Of a stretch of 64,000 nucleotides of DNA, positions 45,613 through 54,693 are shown piece by piece. The first letter of the stretch is position 1, and the number at the start of each line of letters is the position of its first letter. Source of the DNA: JAGXRK01 sp963714415 (GTDB taxonomy: Bacteria; Bacteroidota; Ignavibacteria; Ignavibacteriales; Ignavibacteriaceae); NCBI GenBank assembly GCA_963714415.1, contig CAVQOL010000002.1, positions 186,001-250,000 on the forward strand, given 5' to 3'. Both the position numbers and the translations under genes were made by a program. The notes beneath the pieces are model-generated. The model saw nothing but the letters and a program-made list of their open reading frames with translations, was not told the origin of the DNA and did not search any database.

Positions 45613-46434
45613 ATGAAAAATAAAAATATATCATATCGTTCTTCTTTACTGTTAAAGAATCTCAATGAATCAGAAACATTGTTTTTTTCCATTGATGATG
45701 CAGTAAAAATACTTGGTATAGGCGATTCTAGTACAATCCGTGAACTTTTAAGAACAATGACAGATCGCGGATTAATTATGAGAATAAAAGATGGACTATA
45801 CCACGTTATTCCCTATGAGAAAGATAACAACTCCCATTTTCCTAATTGGCATCTTACTGCAGAGGCAATCGTAAAGGATAGAGATTACTACTTAGGGTTC
45901 TATACAGCTCTTGAAATTCACAATCTGATTACACAACCTTCGTTAGTAGAACAGATAGTAGTGAAGCAGAGAATGCAACCGAAAACTTTTAAAGGAAAAA
46001 ATGTAGAGTTTGAAATCATTACCTATAATCAAAAGCACTTCTTCGGGTTTGAAAAAACCTGGATTGATGACTTTAATAAAGTCTATTGTAGTGATCTTGA
46101 GAAAACAATAATTGATTGCTTGTATAAACCAAATTATGCTGGCGGAATCACTGAAATTGTTAAGGCAATTTACAAGAGTAAGGAAAAAATCAACATCGGG
46201 AAAATGCTGAAATATCTTGAAAAGTATGATGCGCAGGTTGTGTTTAAAAGATTGGGCTTTCTATTACAGCAGCTTGAGATATTAGACGCATTAGCTAAAG
46301 AAATTCAATCTAAGTTAAGCAATTCTTATACGTTACTTGATCCCTCTTTACCTCAGAAAGGTAAGCACAATTCCGGATGGAAAATAATAGATAATGTTGG
46401 GATTGAATCAGTATTGAAATCAGTTGAGACTTAA
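45613..46434 (+). CDS. AbiEi-type antitoxin (type IV toxin-antitoxin, transcriptional repressor)
   Basis: 273 aa. The N-terminus (about residues 10-75) reads as a winged-helix domain (SIDDAVKILGIGDSSTIRELLRTMTDRGLIMRIKDGLYHV). The remainder (VEQIVVKQRMQ, CSDLEKTIIDCLYKP) matches the AbiEi C-terminal antitoxin region. It counters the AbiEii nucleotidyltransferase toxin; in the family the two do not bind each other. Two operator-like repeats precede it, and the toxin gene starts 3 bp after its stop. Confidence 0.87.
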   Translation: MKNKNISYRSSLLLKNLNESETLFFSIDDAVKILGIGDSSTIRELLRTMTDRGLIMRIKDGLYHVIPYEKDNNSHFPNWHLTAEAIVKDRDYYLGFYTALEIHNLITQPSLVEQIVVKQRMQPKTFKGKNVEFEIITYNQKHFFGFEKTWIDDFNKVYCSDLEKTIIDCLYKPNYAGGITEIVKAIYKSKEKINIGKMLKYLEKYDAQVVFKRLGFLLQQLEILDALAKEIQSKLSNSYTLLDPSLPQKGKHNSGWKIIDNVGIESVLKSVET

Positions 46435-46437
46435 AAG

Positions 46438-47253
46438 ATGATTAAACCTGGTGAAATACAAAAGACTGCTAGCAGACTTGGAATAAGGGATACACAAATT
46501 GAAAAAGATTATGTGATTGGATGGGTGTTAAAGGGTATAGCTCAAAATGATCATCTAAAAGCAAAATTAATTTTCAAGGGTGGTACGGCTCTTAGAAAAA
46601 TATATTTTCCGGATTACAGACTTTCAGAAGATTTAGACTTTACTTTCAATGGGGATGATTACAAGATCGAAAAAATTAAGAAACAATTTGAAGAAGTTAT
46701 TGAGAAGTTAAAGGAAGAAGCCAGGATTACACTTAATTTTCAAGATGAGACTCAACATCAGACAGGGAATTATAATTTTTACTTAGGCTACTCAGGACCT
46801 TTAGGCGGTACAGGTGCAACTAAAAGTATAAAAGTAGATATCGCTAATGATGAGATAATTTGTAATGAACCTGTTGAAAAGATTGTTCACAATGAGTATT
46901 CTGATTTAAAGAATACATTTGAGGTTTTAAGCTATACACTTAGTGAAATCATTTCAGAGAAGATGCGTTCTCTTTTGCAGCGAACGATGCCAAGAGATTT
47001 GTATGATCTATGGTATTTATTTGAAATTGAGAATTATAATATTGAAGATTATGTCTTTGATTTTCGGAAGAAGACAGAGTTTAAGAAATTAAATCCTGTT
47101 GAATTGATAAAAACAGTACAAAGCAAAAGAGAAGTATTTAAACGCCAATGGGAGAATCATTTAGTCAACCAAATTAAAAATATTCCAAACTTTGAAGATG
47201 TATGGAGAACTCTTAGAAGACATTGGCGGAGGTTCGAGAAAGTAATTAGTTAA
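46438..47253 (+). CDS. AbiEii/AbiGii-family nucleotidyltransferase toxin
   Basis: 271 aa. The nucleotidyltransferase core is clear: FKGGTALRK (GG[ST] motif) and SEDLDFTF (metal Asp-x-Asp), followed by KVDIANDE and the family motif SEKMRSLLQRTMPRDLYDLWYL. This class acts as a GTP- or NTP-dependent nucleotidyltransferase that arrests growth, and gives abortive-infection phage defence. Together with AbiEi it forms a two-gene unit beside ssrA. Confidence 0.88.
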   Translation: MIKPGEIQKTASRLGIRDTQIEKDYVIGWVLKGIAQNDHLKAKLIFKGGTALRKIYFPDYRLSEDLDFTFNGDDYKIEKIKKQFEEVIEKLKEEARITLNFQDETQHQTGNYNFYLGYSGPLGGTGATKSIKVDIANDEIICNEPVEKIVHNEYSDLKNTFEVLSYTLSEIISEKMRSLLQRTMPRDLYDLWYLFEIENYNIEDYVFDFRKKTEFKKLNPVELIKTVQSKREVFKRQWENHLVNQIKNIPNFEDVWRTLRRHWRRFEKVIS

Positions 47254-47652
47254 TGTGTCAATAGTTACTAGATACTCATTCTTCCGTTACTGAATCTTTC
47301 AATATCCCACTCGGAAAATAAACCCTGGGAAATAGAAACTGCCATTGCTTTTACAGAAAAAGCAAAAGCATTAGCATTTGAGAAATATCTTAAGAGTCAT
47401 TCCGGTAGGGCATTTGCTAAGAAGCATTTTTAATACTCCATCTTTTTCAGAATTAGTTTTGCACCATTTCAACCATATCTTAAGTGGTAAATGTTATTTA
47501 CAAAATGTTAGACTTATTCCAGGCGAAAGGATTGCAGGAATGTTACTTTAAGTTGCTTAATGTACATAGAGTTTTCTGATATTAAATATTAATTTGTCAT
47601 AAGATTTAATTTTTTAATTAAATTACTTATGATATTTAAAAAGGTATGTAGG
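47254..47652. other. Gap between abiEii and the L,D-transpeptidase gene
   Basis: Apart from the GIY-YIG remnant, nothing convincing is seen. The stretch after 47434 is AT-rich spacer. The true start of the next gene is the ATG at 47653, preceded by AAAGG, not the in-frame ATG at 47629. I searched for a direct repeat of the ssrA 3' end and did not see one. Confidence 0.5.
47302..47433 (+). pseudogene. Remnant of a GIY-YIG nuclease (C-terminal fragment)
   Basis: From 47326 to 47433 one frame reads WEIETAIAFTEKAKALAFEK, then YLKSHSGRAFAKKHF and a stop. This matches the C-terminus of the small GIY-YIG endonucleases (KYLKSGSGRAF pattern). The GIY and YIG halves are missing upstream, where only about 8 residues precede in frame without homology. 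It looks like a decayed or truncated mobile gene at the end of the abiE insertion. Confidence 0.6.
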
Positions 47653-48414
47653 ATGAAATTATTATTTAACCTGAAATATTATTCAATTCTTATTTTATTG
47701 TATTCATCAATTTGCTTTTCTCAAACCTCAAATGATTCGCCTATACCTGAAAACAGTAGGCAGATGATATTAGTATTGACCGATTCAATAACATCAACTA
47801 GTGGAAATCTTATCTACTTTGAAAGACAGAGTGATAAGAGCACGTGGATTCAGATCAGTAATACAATTCCTGTTGTAATTGGAAGAAATGGTCTTGGCTG
47901 GGGTAGAGGATTAAATTCGATAGATTCGTCAAAGCTACCGATTAAGACTGAAGGGGATGGAAGAAGTCCTGCCGGAGTATTTGAATTAAGTTCTGCTTTT
48001 GGTTATGCAAGGGCAGAAGAAATGAAAGGATTAAAAATTCCATACATTCCTATTACCGAGATGCTCGAATGTGTTGATGATATTAAATCCAGTCATTATA
48101 ATCAGATAATTCTTCGAAACGAAGTTGAAGAAGTAGATTGGCAATCATCAGAGAAAATGTATTTTGCTGATATCTGGTACGAACAAGGAGTTATTATCGA
48201 CCAAAACACAGATCCAATTATAAAAGGAGCAGGATCATGTATTTTCCTACATAACTGGTACCTTCCTGATGAAACCACCGCCGGTTGTACTGAAATGGAA
48301 CCGGTAAATATGAAAAAAATAATTTATTGGCTCGATTCTTCAGCTAATCCGGTTCTTGTCCAACTAACAAAACAGCTCTATAGTGAGTATCAAGAAATTT
48401 GGGAGTTACCCTAA
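47653..48414 (+). CDS. L,D-transpeptidase family protein (YkuD domain)
   Basis: 253 aa from ATG 47653. Signal peptide (YYSILILLYSSICFSQ), then EGDGRSPAGVFELSSAFGY and the catalytic segment GAGSCIFLHNWYLPDETTAGCTEM, where the final Cys (in TAGCTEM) and the His of LHNW are the expected catalytic pair. It cross-links meso-diaminopimelate residues of peptidoglycan or attaches lipoproteins. Convergent with the YiiX gene. Confidence 0.9.
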   Translation: MKLLFNLKYYSILILLYSSICFSQTSNDSPIPENSRQMILVLTDSITSTSGNLIYFERQSDKSTWIQISNTIPVVIGRNGLGWGRGLNSIDSSKLPIKTEGDGRSPAGVFELSSAFGYARAEEMKGLKIPYIPITEMLECVDDIKSSHYNQIILRNEVEEVDWQSSEKMYFADIWYEQGVIIDQNTDPIIKGAGSCIFLHNWYLPDETTAGCTEMEPVNMKKIIYWLDSSANPVLVQLTKQLYSEYQEIWELP

Positions 48415-48454
48415 AAAGACAGCGGTGATGACCGGTTAGATTAGCTTAATTTTC

Positions 48455-49942
48455 TTATTCATTCATTTCATCACGAGCTTGTCGTGCTAAATTAACAAGC
48501 TCCCAGTATGGAGGTGTATAACCTTTTTGAGATTTAAATCGATTTGCAAGCAGAATTAGTTTTTCTTTTATCCGGTCGTGAGTTTCCGAATACTCAACAT
48601 TCTTTAATGCTGCTTCCGTACTCATACCTTCTGGTACTGGACCCTCTGAGCCGAATACATTTAATATAATACTGTAGAGTTTCATTACTCTGCCAATTGG
48701 TAAAACATACCAATCATAAGATAAAACCTTGCCGCTGTCTGCTTCTTCTAACATTATATCAGTTATTGCGTTATCCATATGATCTTTATAAAGGGTTTCC
48801 GGATCTCTCCATTCAGCAACAACTGAAAGTTGCGGATCATATTCAAGATCAGAAGGTTCCTGTGTTTCAAAATATTTAACTCCAAACGCAGCCAACCAGT
48901 TTCTTGTTCCCTTTGATGAAATAGTTGATAGTCCTGTCCATAATGTTATCCCAAATTCCTTATAAGCTGAAGAAGCAACCTCGGAACAAAATTGTTTTTC
49001 AGATTCGTTAAAGTTCATTTCAAAATCGTAAGGAATATGTTTCTTCTTGGCTGTGTTCAATGAAAATTCTGCTGCCTTATGCGGAAGCATTGGATTATCT
49101 TTTATCAAATCTGATCTTAACCTTAGCACCATAATTCTAAGTTTTGTGTCATTAAGATATTCAGTCAAAGAGGAAATAGTAACCCCCCTTTCAATATGCG
49201 ATTCAATAATCGAGATCAATTTTGTTTTTTCATCGATATGAACTAAAGCTACATGCGAAAAGTTTCCCGGATAATCATTACCTCTTGCAATTAAGGCTGA
49301 TGTGGGAGCACCTCCTCTTGAAATTAAAATATCTCCACTATGAACATCAACACCAAGTATTTCTGCAAATGGAGTTGATGAAGGTTCGTCGCTCCCTTTA
49401 ATTAAAGGCACAACTTGATCCCGAGGTAATTGAAGCATTATTTCTTCTATCGCGGTTCGGTTTCCATACAATAATCGATAAAGAGTATTTTTAGCATCAG
49501 TGGAATTCATATCCCATTTTCTGGATTGTTCTTTAACAACTTTTCTAATATTTGAAGAAAAATTTATATAGTCAGAAAAATATTGAGTGCAAACAGGAAT
49601 AAGTGGTGCAATCTTAAAAATATTATTTTCAAGAATTATAAATTTTATATCTGAAGGATTTAATGTAGCGGCAGAAATTTCATTTAAGAGTGTTTCAGAA
49701 TTTACAATTAATGAATCAACACGAAATTTTACTTTATCACATCCGTCTATACTCGCCTTTATAAATTCTTGTTCTAAATTTTTCCATAAGCTATCACGAT
49801 TCCATATAAAAGGTTTTTTATTTCCCTCCGGAATAGGTGAATTATTGTCTATAGGAATTAAAAGAAGAAGATATAATGCTACGAGGAATGAAATTAAGAT
49901 AAAGGTCTTAGTGTATTTTTTTATTTTAAGTTTTATACTCAC
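48455..49942 (-). CDS. YiiX/YebB-like permuted papain-fold peptidase (C92 family)
   Basis: 495 aa. An N-terminal membrane segment (TFILISFLVALYLLLLI) precedes a helical region and the C92 domain: HSGDILISRGG, FSHVALVH (catalytic His) and FCSEVASSAY (catalytic Cys). These enzymes are thought to cut peptide or amide bonds in the envelope. The N-terminal half (about residues 30-200) has no recognised homology. Confidence 0.82.
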   Translation of the reverse strand: MSIKLKIKKYTKTFILISFLVALYLLLLIPIDNNSPIPEGNKKPFIWNRDSLWKNLEQEFIKASIDGCDKVKFRVDSLIVNSETLLNEISAATLNPSDIKFIILENNIFKIAPLIPVCTQYFSDYINFSSNIRKVVKEQSRKWDMNSTDAKNTLYRLLYGNRTAIEEIMLQLPRDQVVPLIKGSDEPSSTPFAEILGVDVHSGDILISRGGAPTSALIARGNDYPGNFSHVALVHIDEKTKLISIIESHIERGVTISSLTEYLNDTKLRIMVLRLRSDLIKDNPMLPHKAAEFSLNTAKKKHIPYDFEMNFNESEKQFCSEVASSAYKEFGITLWTGLSTISSKGTRNWLAAFGVKYFETQEPSDLEYDPQLSVVAEWRDPETLYKDHMDNAITDIMLEEADSGKVLSYDWYVLPIGRVMKLYSIILNVFGSEGPVPEGMSTEAALKNVEYSETHDRIKEKLILLANRFKSQKGYTPPYWELVNLARQARDEMNE

Positions 49943-50087
49943 ACTTCGAATTTAATAGATATATATAAAAATTCCCAAATATTTATTAAAAGTCCCGATG
50001 GACGGTACTTAAATCCTTAAATTATGTATAAATTTTTGTTGAATCGAATTGCTTTATTTATTATTATGCCATTAAAAAGGAGAGAAT

Positions 50088-50537
50088 ATGGAAACAATCC
50101 GTCAGATATTAGAAAAGAAAGGAAATCAAATCCATTCAGTTTCACCTGATACCACTGTTTACGATGCATTGAAACTAATGGCGGATAAAAATATCGGTGC
50201 CGTTCTTGTTCTTGAAGGGCAAAAATTAAGCGGAATAATGAGCGAGAGAGATTATTCGAGAAAAATAGTTCTCAAAGGTAAATTCTCTAAAGAGGTTCTG
50301 GTGAAGGAAATTATGTCGTCAGAAGTTATTTGTATCGATCCAGATCAAACAATTAAAAATACACAGGCTATTATGATACAAAAGCGAATAAGACACTTAC
50401 CTGTTATGGAGAAGGGGAACTTGGTTGGTTTAGTTTCAATAGGTGATATTGTAAATGCAGTACTTGATGATAACAAATTTGTGATCGACCAGCTTCATAC
50501 TTATATAAAAGGTGTACCGGAACCGGGAAAAGAATAA
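50088..50537 (+). CDS. CBS-domain protein (tandem pair)
   Basis: 149 aa, consisting of two CBS motifs: SVSPDTTVYDALKLMADKNI to MSERDYSR, and ICIDPDQTIKNTQAIMIQ to VSIGDIVNAVL. Stand-alone CBS pairs bind adenine nucleotides and act as energy sensors. The target is unknown. GGAGAG precedes the ATG. Confidence 0.93.
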   Translation: METIRQILEKKGNQIHSVSPDTTVYDALKLMADKNIGAVLVLEGQKLSGIMSERDYSRKIVLKGKFSKEVLVKEIMSSEVICIDPDQTIKNTQAIMIQKRIRHLPVMEKGNLVGLVSIGDIVNAVLDDNKFVIDQLHTYIKGVPEPGKE

Positions 50538-50568
50538 TCCATCTATTAGAAAAAGATTCAAGTAATAA

Positions 50569-50602
50569 TACTGAAAAACTGGCAAAAATTAGTTTTTCAG
50601 TA
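50569..50602. terminator. Hairpin between convergent CBS and hypothetical genes
   Basis: A 12-bp stem TACTGAAAAACT / AGTTTTTCAGTA (50569-50580 with 50591-50602). The stem is T/A-rich and has no clean T tail on either strand, so it may work as a bidirectional end. Confidence 0.6.
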
Positions 50603-50648
50603 TAAAGAGGATATATAAAGGAATTAGAATCTCTTCTAATAAGAGTAG

Positions 50649-51098
50649 TTAATCTTCCGATCTGTTAGCTTTTACTCTTATCTCATATTTTTTAGTTATT
50701 TTATTTTCAGCTAACTGAAGATCAACATTCACACCTTTTTTATGCAAATGAAAATCTGAAACGGAAATAGTATCAGTGGTAAATTCATCTGTTAAAGACA
50801 ACAAAATGAAATCATCAACTTTGTTTCTTGCAGTCTGTTCATTATCAAAAGTAGCAGTTGCTTCTGCTTGATAGACTCCGTCTTTGTCGGCGACAAAAAC
50901 TATTGTTCGATTTTTACCTTTATAAAACATACAAACCATTTCCGGGTTTGAGTTATCTTTGTGGACAGGATTGCCGAATTTCTTAACAACTTCCGATTGA
51001 TTTTTCCCAATTACGGTGTGAACATTTATGTCCTGTGCATAAACGTTTAATGTTAATAATATAGTAATTGTGAGCGAAATTATGCTAATAGCTTTCAT
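50649..51098 (-). CDS. Hypothetical secreted protein
   Basis: 149 aa. A signal peptide (ISLTITILLTLNVYAQ) is followed by a small globular domain with IGKNQSEVVKKFGNPVHKD, a pattern resembling SmpA/OmlA-like (BamE-type) G-K-x-x-x-E-V-x-x-x-[LF]-G-x-P beta-alpha modules. That resemblance is only suggestive. It faces the CBS gene convergently. Confidence 0.7.
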   Translation of the reverse strand: MKAISIISLTITILLTLNVYAQDINVHTVIGKNQSEVVKKFGNPVHKDNSNPEMVCMFYKGKNRTIVFVADKDGVYQAEATATFDNEQTARNKVDDFILLSLTDEFTTDTISVSDFHLHKKGVNVDLQLAENKITKKYEIRVKANRSED

Positions 51099-51441
51099 AA
51101 TTACACCTCATTAATTTTTTCGGATTAATTAAATGCCTTTTATTTTTGATGGTTATAGAAATGTAACTCCTAATAAAAGGATGGGAATGATAAATCGGGT
51201 TGGGAACTCTTATATTCATTTCACCAAAAAGGTAAAAACTTCAACAGAATATTAGAGTAATATATTCTGAAAATCAATGACCGTATCTCAGGTATGCTTA
51301 CACAACTTTCCTATTAGTTTATCAACCAAAATTCACCGATAGATTTACTACTTTTCACCGGTACTTTGTTGCCTTTTATCACACAGCAATTGATTTGAGC
51401 ATTCAATTTATTTATGTTGTTTTAGGTAAATCAATAAAATT
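51099..51441. other. Intergenic region with one possible very small ORF
   Basis: 343 bases between a minus-strand secreted protein and the DUF2752 gene. Contains an ATG-started 40-codon frame (51133-51255, MPFIFDGYRNVTPNKRMGM...) with GGA at a plausible spacing but no recognised homology. It may or may not be translated. Otherwise AT-rich spacer holding the promoters of the two flanking divergent genes. Confidence 0.4.
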
Positions 51442-51834
51442 ATGAAATCATTTGCTAAATATTCAGTATCGGGCAGATTACAAACTTTGTTTTCCAGAGT
51501 CATTTCTAAGATTAGTTTTAACTTAAAAATGCTGGGATTTGAAGGTGCTGTTTGGACTGCAGCTTTGGTTTATCTAGCATTCTTTTTTAATCCGGCAGAT
51601 GCACATTTTACAATTTGTCCGTTATCCAATTTGGGTTTTGAATATTGTCCGGGTTGCGGTTTAGGAAGATCAATTTCTTTGTTATTCTCGGGAAATATTG
51701 TTGAGTCTTTTCAGACTCATATTCTTGGAATACCGGCTGTTATTATTTTAATTTTTAGAATCATATCGATATTGAAAATAAATTTATCAATTCACAAAAT
51801 ATTAATCTCGAAAGAAAGGAATCAATATGCCTAA
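51442..51834 (+). CDS. DUF2752 membrane protein
   Basis: 130 aa. The family signature CPLSNLGFEYCPGCGLGRSISLLFSGN is visible, with two membrane helices around it (GAVWTAALVYLAFFF and THILGIPAVIILIFRII). Function unknown. Its last 8 bases overlap the start of the TM2-domain gene, a common pairing. Confidence 0.88.
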   Translation: MKSFAKYSVSGRLQTLFSRVISKISFNLKMLGFEGAVWTAALVYLAFFFNPADAHFTICPLSNLGFEYCPGCGLGRSISLLFSGNIVESFQTHILGIPAVIILIFRIISILKINLSIHKILISKERNQYA

Positions 51835-52174
51835 CGTATTACAACTTTTGCCCGGTCTTGAAGGGGAAGAAATGAACTATATTCAAATGCTAATCAAAGA
51901 AATGAGCGACACACAAGCTCAAAATTTTGCAATGGCATACAGTTCACGCAGAAAAGATCCAATGATGATTTTATTAGTCTGTTTAGTTGGTTTTCTCGGC
52001 TTTGCGGGAATTCACAGATTTTTATTAAACAACATTGGACTTGGTATTTTATACTTTTTCACCCTGGGTTTATGTTTTATCGGAACCATTGTTGATCTGG
52101 TAAATTACAGAAAATTAGCATTTGAATATAACTCCAGAGTTGCTCAAGAAGTAGCAATGCTGGTGAAACAATAA
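51827..52174 (+). CDS. TM2-domain membrane protein
   Basis: 115 aa. Two helices with the TM2 signature: VGFLGFAGIHRFLLNNIGLGILYFFTLGLCFIGTIVDLV, where the GxHRFY/F-x-x-x-x-x-G motif is recognisable. An N-terminal cytosolic helix precedes it. Terminates at a good hairpin. Confidence 0.9.
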   Translation: MPNVLQLLPGLEGEEMNYIQMLIKEMSDTQAQNFAMAYSSRRKDPMMILLVCLVGFLGFAGIHRFLLNNIGLGILYFFTLGLCFIGTIVDLVNYRKLAFEYNSRVAQEVAMLVKQ

Positions 52175-52187
52175 TCTTTTCACAAAA

Positions 52188-52214
52188 GGGGCGACTCACT
52201 GTCGCCCTCTTTTC
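52188..52214 (+). terminator. Rho-independent terminator after the TM2 gene
   Basis: A 7-bp stem GGGCGAC / GTCGCCC (52189-52195 with 52201-52207), a TCACT loop and a CTCTTTT tail. Confidence 0.85.
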
Positions 52215-52292
52215 TCACACAATTTTTTACAAATAAATAACAAATATTTTTATTGAAAACCATCTTCTATTCTCCTAAATTGTGTAAGTAAA

Positions 52293-53159
52293 ATGGATTC
52301 AATTTTATTTACAAAGATGAGTGGTGCAGGAAATGATTTTATCGTTATTGATAAAAATCTAAATCCTGAGTTTGTTCTTTCAAATGCTGTCATCCAAAAT
52401 TTGTGTGATAGAAGAAATGGTATTGGTGCAGATGGTGTAATTACTATTGAGGATTCTGCTGATTATGACTTTGAGATGAACTATTACAATGCCGATGGAT
52501 CATACGGAAGTCTTTGCGGAAATGGTGCAAGATGCGCAATCAAATTTGCAGATTTAACAGCAAGGATTACTGAGTCCGTTACCAGGTTTATAGCAAATAA
52601 ATTTCAATACACCGGTAAAGTATTAGAGAATGAACTTATATTGTTCAATTTAAATTCTCCTAAGCAAATAAAGTACGACTTTAAAATAATGGCTTACGAT
52701 CAGTTGATAAATTCTTGTTTTGCTGATACCGGATCTCCGCACGTTGTAATTAATATTTTGGATATTCTTAAGAATCATGAAAATCCTAAAGAGTTTTTTC
52801 AGAATTTAGATGAGGTTCCTGTAATTGATATCGGCAAGCAAATTAGATATTCTCCCGATTTTGCACCTGCAGGAACTAATGTTAATTTCATTCAGATCAA
52901 GGATGAAAAAATTTATATCAGAACTTATGAAAGAGGAGTAGAAGACGAAACCTGGGCCTGTGGAACAGGTTCTGTTGCAGCAGCCTTAATAAGTTTTGTT
53001 AAGTTTGGTTTAAAGCCGCCGGTTAAAATTATTCCAAGAAGCGGCGATCAGTTAATTGTTGATTTTAGTATTGAAGATCAAAAAGTGAAAAATTTATCAT
53101 TAACGGGACCGGCAAAAGTTGTTTTTACCGGACAAATTTCAATTAATTTTTTTAGTTAA
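52293..53159 (+). CDS. dapF: Diaminopimelate epimerase
   Basis: 288 aa, two pseudo-symmetric halves each with a catalytic cysteine: SLCGNGARC in the N half and TWACGTGSVAA in the C half. Opens with KMSGAGNDFIVID. It epimerises LL-DAP to meso-DAP for lysine and peptidoglycan. It fits the L,D-transpeptidase nearby, which needs meso-DAP. Confidence 0.96.
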   Translation: MDSILFTKMSGAGNDFIVIDKNLNPEFVLSNAVIQNLCDRRNGIGADGVITIEDSADYDFEMNYYNADGSYGSLCGNGARCAIKFADLTARITESVTRFIANKFQYTGKVLENELILFNLNSPKQIKYDFKIMAYDQLINSCFADTGSPHVVINILDILKNHENPKEFFQNLDEVPVIDIGKQIRYSPDFAPAGTNVNFIQIKDEKIYIRTYERGVEDETWACGTGSVAAALISFVKFGLKPPVKIIPRSGDQLIVDFSIEDQKVKNLSLTGPAKVVFTGQISINFFS

Positions 53160-53173
53160 CATCTGGAGCTAAA

Positions 53174-53479
53174 ATGGCAAAAGTTCTTTTTACAATTCAA
53201 TATGACGTTTTACCAGAGCAAAAAAATGAATATCTGAAAACAGTAAAAGAAATAAAAAACGTATTGAAAAAGGAAGGTATAGAATCTTATAATGTTTATG
53301 AGATAAAAGGTAAAACAAACAGTTTTCAGGAAATTTATACCTTTGTTTCACTTGAAGCATACGAAGCTTTTGATGATAGTGAAGACGAAAGGCTGAATAT
53401 ACTCATTAATAAAATTAGTGATATGACAGTCGGAGGTTCATCAAAGTACACCACGCTGATTGAAATCATAGAAGAATAA
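53174..53479 (+). CDS. Antibiotic biosynthesis monooxygenase-like (dimeric alpha/beta barrel) protein
   Basis: 101 aa. Reads as one ferredoxin-like ABM fold: FTIQYDVLPEQKNEYLKTVKEIKNVLKK then SYNVYEIKGKTNSFQEIYTFVSLEAYEAF. Such proteins form dimers and often act as small monooxygenases or carriers. No catalytic residue is safe to name. Closed by a terminator hairpin. Confidence 0.65.
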   Translation: MAKVLFTIQYDVLPEQKNEYLKTVKEIKNVLKKEGIESYNVYEIKGKTNSFQEIYTFVSLEAYEAFDDSEDERLNILINKISDMTVGGSSKYTTLIEIIEE

Positions 53480-53482
53480 ATT

Positions 53483-53517
53483 AATGCCTGATAGAAATCA
53501 GGCATTGAGCTTTCTTT
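53483..53517 (+). terminator. Hairpin terminator after the ABM-like gene
   Basis: A 10-bp stem AATGCCTGAT / ATCAGGCATT (53483-53492 with 53497-53506) with an AGAA loop, then GAGCTTTCTTT; the T tract is interrupted. Confidence 0.72.
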
Positions 53518-53643
53518 GAAATTACAGTTTATTTCACATTTCAAACATTTTATAATTTAATCTAAAAGTTTTTAGCATATCATTTCCTCCTTTTCTCAGT
53601 AATGTAATATATCTATCTTTACGAATCCAATAATAGACTTACA

Positions 53644-54693
53644 ATGTTTGAATATACAGGTACATTGCACGTACATTCGGTTTTTTCGGACGGCTCCGGC
53701 GAAGTTCCGGATATTGCAAAACTTGCCGAGGAAGTCGGTTTAGATTTTCTTATCCTTACCGATCATAATACACTTCGCGCACTTAAAGAAGGTTATGAAA
53801 AATGGTATGGCAACACTCTTTTTCTTGTTGGTGTTGAGATAAACGATAAAGAGAATAAAAATCATTACTTGGCTTTTGGAATTGATGAAGCTTTCTCTAC
53901 ACGCATACCTGCAAAGGAATATGTGAAGAAAGTAAAAGAATCAGGCGGTGTTGGATTTCTTGCCCATCCTCATGAAAAAAGAACGCACATGAAAGAACAT
54001 CCGCCTTTTCCGTGGGTTGATTGGAGTATAAAGGAATTCGACGGAATTGAAATCTGGAATCATATGTCCGAATGGATGGAAAATCTGACAGAAGAAAATA
54101 AATACAGATCATTTCTTCATCCGCTGAGAACAATTGAAGCACCGCCAAAAGAAACGCTTGAAATTTGGGATAAACTTAATCTTGAGCGAAAAGTAACTGC
54201 AATTGGCGGAGTTGATGCACATGCTCACAAACACAATCTGCTTGGATTTATGGAAGTAGAAATCTTTCCTTATAAAGTTTTATTTAAGTCAGTCCATACT
54301 CACGTTCTGCTTGATGAAGAAATAAAAAAAGGTAACTCGCTCAAAGCCATTAATAAAGCAAAATGGCTGATATATAATGCAATGAAAGAAGGCAGAAGTT
54401 TTATCGCAAATGATTATCACGGCGAATCTAAGGGTTTTAGATTTTTCGCTGAAGATAGAAAAAAAATATATAGAATGGGAGATACCTTCAACCCCAAAGG
54501 TGAAGTTACTCTCAAAGTTCTCTTACCTGGACTTGAAGGTTCGATCAGACTGATTAAAAACGGTAAATTGATAGAGACAGTTGAAGGGCTAAACGCAGAA
54601 TTTTTAGTGACTGATTTTGGAGCTTATAGAATTGAAGTTTACAGAAACAATAGTGCGTGGATATATTCTAATCATATTCGAATTGGATTATAA
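53644..54693 (+). CDS. PHP-domain metal-dependent phosphoesterase
   Basis: 349 aa. Metal motifs of the PHP fold: LHVHSVFSDGSG (HxH), LTDHNTL, FLAHPHE and GGVDAHAHKH. It shares the Trpoh/YciV-like layout with a trailing beta-sandwich-like C-terminus (VTLKVLLPGLEGSIRL). Possibly a phosphatase or nuclease. The stop codon TAA is immediately followed, with no spacer, by tRNA-Arg. Confidence 0.85.
   Translation: MFEYTGTLHVHSVFSDGSGEVPDIAKLAEEVGLDFLILTDHNTLRALKEGYEKWYGNTLFLVGVEINDKENKNHYLAFGIDEAFSTRIPAKEYVKKVKESGGVGFLAHPHEKRTHMKEHPPFPWVDWSIKEFDGIEIWNHMSEWMENLTEENKYRSFLHPLRTIEAPPKETLEIWDKLNLERKVTAIGGVDAHAHKHNLLGFMEVEIFPYKVLFKSVHTHVLLDEEIKKGNSLKAINKAKWLIYNAMKEGRSFIANDYHGESKGFRFFAEDRKKIYRMGDTFNPKGEVTLKVLLPGLEGSIRLIKNGKLIETVEGLNAEFLVTDFGAYRIEVYRNNSAWIYSNHIRIGL

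Noticed and set aside
45345..47628. Complete prophage or integrative element at ssrA
   Set aside because: No integrase, no phage genes and no att repeat were seen; only the toxin-antitoxin pair and a nuclease fragment.
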